Below are positions 30,876 through 43,833 of a DNA stretch of 64,000 bases, in pieces. A program made the position numbers and the translations under genes. This DNA is from Rhyzopertha dominica (taxonomy: Eukaryota > Arthropoda > Insecta > Coleoptera > Bostrichidae), in the NCBI GenBank assembly GCA_025024175.1, contig QCXZ01000041.1, forward strand, positions 32,421,786 to 32,485,785, read 5' to 3'. Under the pieces are notes generated by a model. The model was not told the DNA's origin and did not search any database. It was given only the letters and a program-made list of their open reading frames with translations. The first letter of the stretch is position 1; the number at the start of each line of letters is the position of its first letter.

Positions 30876-33800
30876 TTGCGAAGCAAATAGTGATGTGTCC
30901 TGCTAGGTACGTGATGCTTTATGTATAATAAAGAGATATTTAGCTGCATTGACCGACTTAACTAGCAAACGTAAGTTCCAAGGAGGATGGGCAAGTGCCT
31001 TGACTTGAGCAGAATACATATGCCAACTGATTGTGTTAGAGCCTCCATGCATAAAGGGTTAATTACAATGACAAGATGTATAGTTCTGTTAGACTAACGA
31101 TGTTTCGACAATGTTCGTTTTATTTGGCGAACGCAAATGCTGATGTGCTGCATTGACCAAAGTCGATTTAACTGGAGAACGTAAATGCTAAGGAGAGTGG
31201 CAAGTGCCTTGTCTTGAGCGGAATACATATGCCAACTGACTGTGTTAGAGCCTCCATGTATAAAGGTATTAACTACAATGACAAGATGCACAGTTGTTAG
31301 ACAAACTGTGTTTCTATAAATTTTCGTTAAATTGCGAAGCAAGTGTTGATGTGTCCCGCTAGGCGCGTGTAGCTTTATCTATAATAAGAAGATATCTAGC
31401 TGCATAGACCAAAGTCAATTTACCTGGCGAAAGTAAGTGCTAAGGAGCATGGCAAGTGCCTTGTCTTGAGCACAATACTGATTATGTTCGAGCCTATGCA
31501 TACAAAAAGGTATTAATTACAATGGCAAGATGTTGTACAGTTCTGTTAGACTGTGTTTCGCTATATTTTTGTTTCATTTGCGAGGCAAGTGCTGATGTGT
31601 CTGGCTAGGAGCATATTGCTTTGTGCACCATAAGGAGATATGAAGCTGCATTGAGCAAAGTCGATTTAACTGGCAAACGTAAGTGCTAAGGAGGATGGCA
31701 AGTGCCTTGTCTTGAGCACAATACATATGCAAATTGATTGTGCAAGAGCCTCCATGTATAAAGGTATTAATTACAATGACAAGATGTACAGTTCTGCTAG
31801 ACTAACACTGTGTTTCGGTAATTTTTCGTTTTATTTGTGAGGCAAGTGCTGATGTGTCTGGCTAGGAGCATATTGCTTTGTGTACCATAAGGAGATATGA
31901 AGATGAATTGACCAAAATTGATTAAACTGGCAAACGTAAGTGCTAAGGAGGATGGCAAATGCCATGTCTTGAGCACAATACATACGCAAACTGATTGTGT
32001 TAGAGCCTCCACGTATAAAGGTATTATTTACAATAACAAGATGTTGTACAGTTCTGTCAGACTAACTGTGTTTCGGTAAATTTTCGTTTCATTTGCGAGG
32101 CAAGAGCTGATGTATCTGGCTAGGAGCGTATTACTTTGTGTACCATAAGGAGATATGAAGCTGAATTGACCTAAATTGATTTAACTGGCAAACGAAAGTG
32201 CTAAGAAGGATGGCAGTGCCATGTCTCAAGCACAATACATACGCAAACTGATTGTGTTAGAGCTTCCATGTATAAAGGTATTAATTACAAAAACAAGATG
32301 TTGTATAGTTCTGTTAGACTAACTGTGTTTCGGTAATTTTTCGTTTCATTTGCGAGGCAAGTGCTGATGTGTCTGGCTAGGAGCATATTACTTTGTGTAC
32401 CATAAGGAGATATGAAGCTGCATTGACCAAAGTCGATTTAACTGGCAAACGTAAGTGCTAAGGAGGATGGCAAGTGCCTTGTCTTAAGCACAATACATAT
32501 GCAAATTGATTGTGCTAGAGCCTGCATGTATAAAGGTTTTAATTACAATGACAAAGTGTTGTACAGTTCTGTTAGACTAACTGTGTTTTGGTAAATTTTC
32601 GTCTCATTTGCGAAGCAAGTGCTGTTGTGTTTGGCTAGGAGCGTATTGCTTTGTGTACCATAAGGAGATATGAAGCTGAATTGACCAAAATTGATTTGAC
32701 TGGCAAACGTAAGTGCTAAGGAGGATGGCAAGTGCCATGTCTTGAGCACTATACGTACGCAAACATTGTGTTGGAGCCTCCATGTATAAAGGTATTAATT
32801 ACAATGACAAGATGTTTTACAGTTCTGCTAGACTAACACTGTGTTTCGGCAAATTTTCGTTAGCAGTTGCGAGGCAAGTGCTAAGGAGGATGGCAGTGCC
32901 ATGTCTCAAGCACAATACATACGCAAACTGATTGTGTTAGAGCCTCCATGTATAAAGGTATTAATTACAAAAACAAGATGTTGTATAGTTCTGTTAGACT
33001 AACTGTGTTTCGGTAATTTTTCGTTTCATTTGCGGGGCAAGTGCTGATGTGTCTGGCTAGGAGCATATTGCTTTGTGTACCATAAGGAGATATGAAGCTG
33101 CATTGACCAATGTCGATTTAACTGGCAAACGTAAGTGCTAAGGAGGATGGCAAGTGCCTTGTCTTAAGCACAATACATATGCAAATTGATTGTGCTAGAG
33201 CCTGCGTGTATAAAGGTTTTAATTACAATGACAAAGTGTTGTACAGTTCTGTTAGACTAACTGTGTTTTGGTAAATTTTCGTCTCATTTGCGAAGCAAGT
33301 GCTGTTGTGTTTGGCTAGGAGCGTATTGCTTTGTGTACCATAAGGAGATATGAAGCTGAATTGACCAAAATTGATTTAACTGGCAAACGTAAGTGCTAAG
33401 TAGGATGGCAGTGCCTTGTCTTGTGCACAATACATACGCAATCTGATTGTGTTAAAGTCTCCATGTATAAAGGTATTAATTACAATAACAAGATGTATAG
33501 TTCTGTTAGACTAACTGTGTTTCGGTAAATTTTCGTTTCATTTGCGAGGCAAGTGCTGATGTGTGTGGCTAAGAGCGTATTGCTTTGTGTACTTAAGGAG
33601 ATATCAAGCTGTCGATTTAACTAGCAAGCGTAAGTGCTATAGAGGATGGCAAGTGCCTTGTCTTGAAAACAATACATACGCAAACTGATTGTGTTAGAGC
33701 CTCTATGTATAAAAGTATTAATTACAATGACAAGATGTACAGTTCTGTTGCGAAGCAAGTAATGATGTGTCCAGCTAGGTGCTTGACGCGTTATGTATAA

Positions 33801-36800
33801 TAAAGAGATATTTAGTTGCATCGACCAAAGTCGACTTAACCAGCGAACGTAAGTTCCAAGGAGGATGGCTAGTGCCTTGACTTGAGCAGAATACATATGC
33901 AAAGTGCCTGTGTTAGAGCCTCCATGTATAAAGGAATTAACTATAATGACACGATGTACAGTTGTTTCGTTTCATTTGCGAGGCAAGTGCTGATNTGCCT
34001 GGCTAGGAGCGTATTGCTTTGTGTACCATAAGGAGATATGAACNTGAAATTGACCAAAATTGATTTAACTGGCAAACGTAAGTGCTTATGAAGTTGGCAA
34101 ACTGATTGTGCTCGTGTCTATACATGCAAAAAGGTATTAATTACAATGACAAGATGTTGTACAGTTCTCTTAGACTAACTGTGTTTCGGTAAATTTTCGT
34201 TTCATTTGCGAAGCAAGTGCTGATGTGTCTGGCTAGGAGCGTATTGCTTTGTGTACCATACGGAGATATGAAGCTGAATTGACCAAAATTGATTAAACTG
34301 ACAAACGAAAGTGCTAAGGAGGATGGCAGTTCCATGTCTCAAGCACAATACATACGCAAACTGATTGTGTTAGAGCTTCCATGTATAAAGGTATTAATTA
34401 CAATGACAAGATGTTGTATGATTCTGTTAAACTGTGTTTCGGTAAATTTTCGTTTCATTTGCGAAGCAAGTGGTGATGTGTCGGGCTAGGAGCGTATTGC
34501 TTTGTATACCATAAGGAGATATGAAGCTGAGTTGGCCAAATTTGATTTAACTGGCAAACGTAAGTGCTAAGGAGGATGGCAAGTGCCATATCTTGAGCAC
34601 AATACATACGCAAACTGATTGTGTTAGAGCCTCTATGTATAAAAGTATTAATTACAATGACAAGATGTTGTACAGTTCTGTTGTGAAGCAAGTAATGATG
34701 TGTCCAGCTAGGTGCGTGACGCGTTATGTATAATAAAGAGATATTTAGTTGCATCGACCAAAGTCGACTTAAGTAGCGAACGTAAGTTCCAAGGAGGATG
34801 GCAAGTGCCTTGACTTGAGCAGAATACATATGCAAACTGCCTGTGTTAGAGCCTCCATGTATAAAGGTATTAACTACAATGACACGATGTACAGTTGTTT
34901 CGTGCTGATGTATCTGGCTAGGAGCGTATTGCTTTGTGTACCATAAGGAGATATGAACCTGAATTGGACCAAAATTGATTTAACTGGCAAACGTAAGTGC
35001 TAAGGAGGATGGCAAGTGCCATGTCTTGAGCACTATACGTACGCAAACATTGTGTTGGAGCCTCCATGTATAAAGGTATTAATTACAATGACAAGATGTT
35101 TTACAGTTCTGCTAGACTAACACTGTGTTTCGGCAAATTTTCGTTAGCAGTTGCGAGGCAAGTGCTAAGGAGGATGGCAGTGCCATGTCTCAAGCACAAT
35201 AAATACGCAAACTGATTGTGTTAGAGCTTCCATGTATAAAGGTATTAATTACAATGACAAGAGGTTGTACNGTTCTGTTAGACTAACTGTGTTTCGGTAA
35301 ATTTTCGTTTCATTTGCGAAGCAAGTGCTGATGTGTCGGGCTAGGAGCGTATTGCTTTGTATACCATAAGGAGATATGAAGCTGCATTGACCAAAGTCGA
35401 TTTAACTGGCAAACGTAAGTGCTAAGGAGGATGGCAGTGCCATGTCTCAAGCACAATACAACGCAAACTGATTGTGTTTGAGCTTCCATGTATAAAGGTA
35501 TTAATTACAATGACAAGAGGTTGTACAGTTCTGTTAGACTAACTGTGTTTCGGTAAATTTTCGTTTCATTTGCGAATCAAGTGCTGATGTGTCGGGCTAG
35601 GAGCGTATTGCTTTGCGTACCATAAGGAGATATGAAGCTGCATTGACCAAAGTCGATTTAACTAACAAGCGTAAGTGCTATAGGGGATGGCAAGTGTCTT
35701 GTCTTGAGCACAATACATACGCAAACTGATTGTGTTAGAGCCTCCATGTATAAAGGTACTAATTACAATGACAAGATGTACAGTTCTGTTAGACTGTGTT
35801 TCGGTAAATATTCATTTCATTTGCCAGGCAAGTGCTTATGTGTGTGGCCAGGAGCATATTGCTTTGTGTACCATAAGGAGATATCAAGCTGCATTGACCA
35901 AAGTCGATTTGACTGGCAAACGTAAGTGCTAATGAAGATGGCAAGTGCCTTGTCTTGAGCACAATACATATGCAATTTGATTGTGCTAGNGCCTCCATGT
36001 ATAAAGGTATTAAGTACAATGACAAGATGTTGTACAGTTTTGTTAGACTAACTGTTTCGGTAATTTTTCGTATCATTTGCGAAGCAAGTGCTGATGTGTC
36101 GGGCTAGGAGCGTATTGCTTTGTGTACCATAAGGAGATATGAAGCTGAATTGGCCAAAATTGATTTAAGTGGCAAACGTAAGTGCTAAGGAGGATGGCAA
36201 GTGCCATATCTTGAGCACAATACTTACGCAAACTGATTGTGTTAGAGCCTCCATGTATAAAGGTTTTAATTACAATGACAAGATGTTGTATAGTTCTGTT
36301 AGACTAACTGTGTTTCGGTAATTTTTCGTTTCATTTGCGAGGCAAGTGCTGATGTGTCNGGCTAGGAGCATATTGCTTTGTGTACCATAAGGAGATATGA
36401 AGCTGCATTGACCAAAGTCGATTTAACTGGCAAACATAAGTGCTAAGGAGGATGGCAAGTGCCTTGTCTTGAGCACAATACATATGCAAATTGATTGTGC
36501 TAGAGCCTGCATGTATAAAGGTTTTAATTACAATGACAAAGTGTTGTACAGTTCTGTTAGACTAACTGTGTTTTGGTAAATTTTCGTCTCCTCATTTGCG
36601 AAGCAAGTGCTGTTGTGTTTGGCTAGGAGCGTATTGCTTTGTGTACCATAAGGAGATATGAAGCTGAATTGACCAAAATTGATTTAACTGGCAAACGTAA
36701 GTGCTAAGTAGGATGGCAGTGCCTTGTCTTGTGCACAATACATACGCAAACTGATTGTGTTAAAGTCTCCATGTATAAAGGTATTAATTACAATAACAAG

Positions 36801-39800
36801 ATGTTGTATAGTTCTGTTAGACTAACTGTGTTTCGGTAAATTTTCGTTTCATTTGCGAGGCAAGTGCTGATGTGTGTGGCTAAGAGCGTNTTGCTTTGTG
36901 TACTTAANGAGATATCAAGCTGTCGATTTAACTAGCAAGCGTAAGTGCTATAGAGGNTGGCAAGTGCCTTGTCTTGAAAACAATACATACGCAAACTGAT
37001 TGTGTTAGAGCCTCCATGTATAAAGGTACTAATTACAATGACAATATGTACAGTTCTGTTAGGCTGTGTTTCGGTAAATTTTCGTTTCATTTGCCAGGCA
37101 AGTGCTGATGTGTGTGGCTAGGAGCATATTGCTTTGTGTACCATAAGGAGATATGAAGCTGCATTGACCAAAGTCGATTTAACTGGCAAACGTAAGTGCT
37201 AATGAGGACGGCAGTGCCATGTCTCAAGCACAATACATACGCAAACTGATTGTGTTAGAGCTTCCATGTATAAAGGTATTAATTACAATATCAACATGTA
37301 CAGTTTTGTTAGACTGTTTCGGTAAATTTTCGTTTCATTTGCGACGCAAGTGCTGATGTGTCGGGCTAGGAGCGTACTGCTTTGTACCATAAGGAGATAT
37401 GAAGCTGAATTGACCAAAATTGATTTAACTGGCAAACGTAAGTGCTAAGGAGGATGGCAAGTGCCGTCTTGAGCACAATACATACGCAAACTGATTGTGT
37501 TAGAGCCTCCATGTATAAAGGTTTTAATTACAATGACAAGATGTTGTACAGTTCTGTTAGACTAACTGTGTTTCGGTAAATTTTCGTTTCATTTGCGAGG
37601 CAAGTGCTGATGTATCTGGCTAGGAGCGTATTGCTTTGTGTACCATAAGGAGATATGAAGCTGAATTGACCTAAATTGATTTAACTGGCAAACGAAAGTG
37701 CTAAGAAGGATGGCAGTGCCATGTCTCAAGCACAATACATACGCAAACTGATTGTGTTATAGCTTCCATGTATAATGGTATTAATTACAATAACAAGATG
37801 TTGTATAGTTCTGTTTGACTAACTGTGTTTCGGTAAATTTTCGTTTCATTTGCGAGGCAAGTGCTGATGTGTCTGGCTAGGAGCGTATTGCTTTGTGTAC
37901 CATAAGGAGATATGAAGCTGATTTGACCTAAATTGATTTAACTGGCAAACGAAAGTGCTAAGAAGGATGGCAGTGCCATGTCTCAAGCACAATACATACG
38001 CAAACTGATTGTGTTAGAGCTTCCATGTATAAAGGTATTAATTACAATAACAAGATGTTGTATAGTTCTGTTAGACTGTGTTTCGGTAAATTTTATTTTC
38101 ATTTACGAGGCAAGTGCTGATGTGTCTGGCTAGGAGCGTATTGCTTTATGTACCATAAGGAGATATGAAGCTGAATTGACCTAAATTGATTTAACTGGCA
38201 AACGAAAGTGCTAAGAAGGATGGCAGTGCCATGTCTCAAGCACAATACATACGCAAACTGATTGTGTTATAGCTTCCATGTATAATGGTATTAATTACAA
38301 TAACAAGATGTTGTATAGTTCTGTTTGACTAACTGTGTTTCGGTAAATTTTCGTTTCATTTGCGAGGCAAGTGCTGATGTGTCTGGCTAGGAGCGTATTG
38401 CTTTATGTACCATAAGGAGATATGAAGCTGAATTGGCCAAAATTGATTTAACTGGCAAACGTAAGTGCTAAGGAGGACGGCAGTGCCATGTCTCAAGCAC
38501 AATACATACGCAAACTGATTGTGTTAGAGCTTCCATGTATAAAGGTATTAATTACAATGACAAGATGTTGTATAGTTCTGTTGGACTAACTGTGTTTCGG
38601 TAAATTTTCGTTTCATTTGCGAGGAAAGTGCTGATGTGTGTGGCTAGGAGCATATTGCTTTGTGTACCATAAGGAGATATGAAGCTGAATTGACCAAAGT
38701 CGATTTAACTGGCAAACGTAAGTGCTAAGGAGGATGGCAAGTGCCATGTCTTGAGCACAATGCATACGCAAACTGATTGTGTTAGAGCCTCCATGTATAA
38801 AAGGTACTAATTACAATGACAAGATGTACAGTTCTGTTAGACTAACTGTGTTTCGGTAAATTTTCGTTTCATTTGCGAGGCAAGTGCTGATGTGTCTGGC
38901 TAGGAGCGTATTGCTTTGTGTACCATAAGGAGATATGAAGCTGATTTGACCTAAATTGATTTAACTGGCAAACGAAAGTGCTAAGAAGGATGGCAGTGCC
39001 ATGTCTCAAGCACAATACATACGCAAACTGATTGTGTTAGAGCTTCCATGTATAAAGGTATTAATTACAATAACAAGATGTTGTATAGTTCTGTTAGACT
39101 GTGTTTCGGTAAATTTTCGTTTCATTTGCGAGGCAAGTGCTGATGTGTCTGGCTAGGAGCGTATTGCTTTGTGTACCATAAGGAGATATGAAGCTGATTT
39201 GACCTAAATTGATTTAACTGGCAAACGAAAGTGCTAAGAAGGATGGCAGTGCCATGTCTCAAGCACAATACATACGCAAACTGATTGTGTTAGAGCTTCC
39301 ATGTATAAAGGTATTAATTACAATGACAAGATGTTGTATAGTTCTGTTAGACTGTGTTTCGGTAAATTTTATTTTCATTTACGAGGCAAGTGCTGATGTG
39401 TCTGGCTAGGAGCGTATTGCTTTGTGTACCATAAGGAGATATGAAGCTGATTTGACCTAAATTGATTTAACTGGCAAACGAAAGTGCTAAGAAGGATGGC
39501 AGTGCCATGTCTCAAGCACAATACATACGCAAACTGATTGTGTTAGAGCTTCCATGTATAAAGGTATTAATTACAATAACAAGATGTTGTATAGTTCTGT
39601 TAGACTGTGTTTCGGTAAATTTTATTTTCATTTACGAGGCAAGTGCTGATGTGTCTGGCTAGGAGCGTATTGCTTTGTGTACCATAAGGAGATATGAAGC
39701 TGATTTGACCTAAATTGATTTAACTGGCAAACGAAAGTGCTAAGAAGGATGGCAGTGCCATGTCTCAAGCACAATACATACGCAAACTGATTGTGTTAGA

Positions 39801-41166
39801 GCTTCCATGTATAAAGGTATTAATTACAATAACAAGATGTTGTATAGTTCTGTTAGACTGTGTTTCGGTAAATTTTATTTTCATTTACGAGGCAAGTGCT
39901 GATGTGTCTGGCTAGGAGCGTATTGCTTTATGTACCATAAGGAGATATCAAGCTGAATTGGCCAAAATTGATTTAACTGGCAAACGTAAGTGCTAAGGAG
40001 GACGGCAGTGCCATGTCTCAAGCAAAATACATACGCAAACTGATTGTGTTAGAGCTTCCATGTATAAAGGTATTAATTACAATGACAAGATGTTGTATAG
40101 TTCTGTTAGACTAACTGTGTTTCGGTAAATTTTCGTTTCATTTGCGAGGCAAGTGCTGATGTGTGTGGCTAGGAGCGTATTGCTTTGTGTACCATAAGGA
40201 GATATGAAGCTGATTTGACCTAAATTGATTTAACTGGCAAACGAAGGTGCTAAGAAGGATGGCAGTGCCATGTCTCAAGCACAATACATACGCAAACTGA
40301 TTGTGTTAGAGCTTCCATGTATAAAGGTATTAATTACAATAACAAGATGTTGTATAGTTCTGTTAGACTGTGTTTCGGTAAATTTTCGTTTCATTTACGA
40401 GGCAAGTGCTGATGTGTGTGTGGCTAGGAGCATATTGCTTTGTGTACCATAAGGAGATATCAAGCTGCATTGACCAAGGTCGATTTAACTGGCAAACGTA
40501 AGTGTTAATGGGGATGGCAAGTGCCTTGTCTTGAACACAATACATATGCAAATTGATTGTGCTAGAGCCTCCATGTATAAAGGTATTAATTGCAATGACA
40601 AGATGTACAGTTTTGTTAGACTGTTTCGGTAAATTTTCGTTTCATTTGCGAGGAAAGTGCTGATGTGTGTGGCTAGGAGCATATTGCTTTGTGTACCATA
40701 AGGAGATATGAAGCTGAATTGACCAAAGTCGATTTAACTGGCAAACGTAAGTGCTAAGGAGGATGGCAAGTGCCATGTCTTGAGCACAATGCATACGCAA
40801 ACTGATTGTGTTAGAGCCTCCATGTATAAAAGGTACTAATTACAATGACAAGATGTACAGTTCTGTTAGACTAACTGTGTTTCGGTAAATTTTCGTCTCA
40901 TTTGCGAAGCAAGTGCTGTTGTGTCTGGCTAGGAGTGTATTGCTTTGTGTACCATAAGAAGATATGAAGCTGAATTGACCAAAATTGATTTAACTGGCAA
41001 ACGTAAGTGCTAAGGAGGATGGCAGTGCCTTGTCTTGAGCACAATACATATGCAAATTGATTGTGTTAGAGCCTCCATGTATAAAAGGTACTAATTACAA
41101 TGACAAGATGTACAGTTCTGTTAGACTAACTGTGTTTCGGTAAATTTTCGTTTCATTTGCGAGGCA
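30615..41166. repeat. Satellite array of about 42 units of roughly 253 bp
   Basis: Landmarks such as CAAGTGCTGATGTGTCTGGC recur head to tail. In the most regular part the spacing is exactly 253 (38881, 39134, 39387, 39640, 39893), with 257 where CTAA is added near the end. About 42 units are present, some shortened (near 31135, 32880 and 35160). Left-end units are more diverged; those at 37.6-40.4 kb are nearly identical. Read on the minus strand the unit contains TFIHGGSNT and QYAPS, in common with the BEL RT at 30615-30800, and a 73-bp part like LTR positions 29196-29268. Open frames up to 126 codons (34455-34835) are by-products of this origin, not genes. Confidence 0.95.
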
Positions 41167-41199
41167 AGACAGACGGTTTTTAACAAATGGTCGTTTAAT

Positions 41200-41835
41200 T
41201 TGGGAATGCAAGTGCTGACAAGACTGGCTAGGAGTGTATTTGCACTTGCGCTCGCCAAATAAAACCATCATTTGTTCAAATCCCGTTAGTCTAACAAATT
41301 TATGAAAAGTCTCATCATTCTAATTCATCTCATTATGCACGGTGGTTTACACACAATCAGTCTGCGGATATGTATTCTGCACAAGGCAAGACACCATTCA
41401 CCCTCCTTATCAATCACATGCGCCAGATAAATGAACTTAGGTAAATGCGACTTAGCAACTCCTTATGCCCGTAGACTGGCACCATGTATTCACAATGATA
41501 TGGTACACAAAGCAATACACCTTCGTGAAGTCTTGCACCCTATATTCGCAATGATACGGTACACCAAGCAATACATGCCTAGCCAGTCTCCTCAGCACTT
41601 GCGTTAGCCAAATATAACGACCATATATGGAAACCCGGTTAGTCTTAACAGATTCATAGAACATCTAATCATTATAATTCATCCCTTTATGCGCGATGGT
41701 TTCAACACAATCGGTGAGCGGATGTATTCTGCGCAAGGCAAGGCACTATCCATCCTCGTCAAATAAATCGACTTTGGTAAATGCGGCTAGCCATCTCCTT
41801 GTGCCCTTGGAGTCTCGCACCCTGTATTCACAATT
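41200..41835. repeat. Diverged satellite units in inverted orientation at the array edge
   Basis: From about 41240 the sequence resembles the reverse complement of the unit: ACACAATCAGTCTGCGGATA near 41353 and ACACAATCGGTGAGCGGATG near 41706 correspond to the complement of the ...CGCAAACTGATTGTGT block, and CTAGCCAGTC recurs near 41580. Roughly two degenerate units are present. The turn-around is an imperfect palindrome: AACAAATGGTCGTTTAATTT near 41183 and the complement of ...AAATAAAACCATCATTTGTT near 41275. Confidence 0.7.
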
Positions 41836-42600
41836 AAACAATATATAAACAAAACAATATACTAATTAAATATATTGGGTTTCGGTCTTCTAAATAAAAC
41901 TCCTTTTATCTATGCCAAGCTTTCGGAGATCATTTGTCTTGATTGCCAAACACCTTATAAATTCTAGTCATAGTCCGCTTGCGTAACAACCCTCGCTAGA
42001 GTTAGTCATCCCCGGAAACCGGTCTCCACAAAGCATATTCACCCTTACTTGTATTTACAAGATAAAGATGCAGTATTTCCAGTTACTTTTATTATGTTCC
42101 CAATTGAGTGTTGATTAAAACAAAATGAAAATTTATCGAGCAATGTGATATGCCAACATCTTTATATTAGAGATTATTATGAAAATTTTGGGTTTATAAA
42201 CATATACCTTACAATTTATGAGTAACAAATCAAGACAACGTTTGACTTCAAGAGACAATTGTTTAAGTGACATATCCAAGAAAATATTAGCTGAGACAAA
42301 AGTGGGTGTATGCATGTTTACATTATCCTGAAGATCCTGTAAATATAGGATTTTAATAGATTTTAGCCATGATACGATTACCATCCCTACAATTATTATT
42401 GTTAAATACGAGTATCAGTATACTATGTGTTTCTATAAAAATATGTTTGGTAATCAAATATGTTGCATCTTTTAAAACCATTTACACCTATTATGCATCA
42501 GCACATTTAAATTTGAGTTGACGCATACATCTTGCTCTTTTCTCACACATTTTTATGTCGCTATGATTAACGCATAAGAGTAATTTATATGCATGTATAT
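41836..42600. other. Non-coding stretch between the array and the long-TIR element
   Basis: AT-rich DNA with no recognisable coding or repeat content; the only sizeable frame (42133-42384, minus) has no family resemblance. Confidence 0.4.
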
Positions 42601-42601
42601 A

Positions 42602-43833
42602 CAGGGTGGTCGCGATGTAATGGGCCAAAATTCATGAGTAGATTCCTGACGTGAAAATATTGTGATTTAGATAACCTCATCTTAGTCCAAAAGTTGATAC
42701 TTACAGAGATACAGGGTGTTAAATGCAAAATATTATCTTAGTTTTTTTTTATTTGTTTCATAATAAAGGCTCATATCGAGATGAAATTTTACTGTTGGTT
42801 TTCTGAGGGGGGAGATTGAAATCTATCCATGGTTAGCTTATAGCGCATAGAGGGCGCAACCTGCTCTAGGATGAATGCGTTGAAAACGACAGAACTTTTT
42901 TATATCTCAACAAAACTATTCTCAGGTATCAAATTCTGATTTTACAACTACTTTTACACAAAAAAGCTATACTTTTTGATATTCGCTATCTTGCACCGTT
43001 CTCGTAAAGTGTAGCATTGAAAATTTCAATGTATGTATTTGCATTCAATTACAAATCGGCAAAAATTTTCAAGTAGGCATATGTTAAAAGCTTATTTTGA
43101 CATTTTCCATTTATCTTAGTGCTGTCAGTAATATTACAGTATTATTCGTGTCTTATTAAAAGCATTATTTTATAGAGAACTATAAACACCATCGAAGAGC
43201 TATAGCAGAAAATTGTAAATGCTGCCAAATCATTTCGTAATAAGAAACTCTATTTTAAAATACGGCAGTCTTTCAACAAACACGTTAATAAATGTATTGA
43301 AGTTGGAGGCGGACATGTTAAACATTTATTGTAATATTCCACATTTAATTGTTAATCACAATTTGAAATAAACTCTTGTTTTTTTGACATTCGTACCTTA
43401 TTTTGATTACTCGAATTACCAAAGCTAAATATCTTGAGAACGGTGCAAGATAGCGACTATCATAAATTTTTTGTGTAAAAGAAGTTGTAAAATCAGAATT
43501 TGATAACCGAGAATAGATTTGTAGAGATATAAAAAAGTTTTGTCGTTTTCCACACATTCGACCTAGCATAGGTGGCGCCCTCTATGAGCTACAAGCAAAC
43601 CATGGATAGATTTCAATCTCTGAACGTAGAAAACCCCTAAAACTAAAATGTTTTCTCCACATAAGCATTTGTTATGAAACAAATGAGAAAAAACGAACAT
43701 AATATTTTGCATTCAACACCCTGTACCTCTGTAAGTATCAACTTTTGGACTAAGATGAGTTTGTCTAAATCCCAATATTTTCACGTCAGGAATCTAGTCA
43801 TAAATTTTGGCCCATTACATCGCGACCACCTTG
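42602..43833. mobile_element. Near-palindromic long-TIR DNA element (1.2 kb), non-autonomous
   Basis: The left terminus is CAGGGTGGTCGCGATGTAAT; the reverse complement of the right is CAAGGTGGTCGCGATGTAAT. TA flanks both ends. The arms stay alignable for about 420 bases (shared blocks include CATCTTAGTCCAAAAGTTGA and GAAATCTATCCATGG), so most of the element is inverted repeat around a centre near 43.0-43.4 kb. No transposase frame is seen. TA flanks and CAGGGTGG ends suggest mobilisation by a Tc1/mariner-type transposase. Confidence 0.75.

Noticed and set aside
30890..41166. Many open frames of 60-126 codons in the array as possible genes
   Set aside because: They repeat with the unit, change frame because 253 is not a multiple of three, and are explained by the embedded reverse-transcriptase fragment.
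30890..41166. Regular repeats as a CRISPR-like array
   Set aside because: Units are long, contiguous and without unique spacers, and the genome is eukaryotic.
41270..41300. GTTCAAATCCCG as a tRNA B box
   Set aside because: No A box or cloverleaf could be folded around it; it belongs to a diverged satellite unit. No tRNA or rRNA gene was found anywhere in the window.
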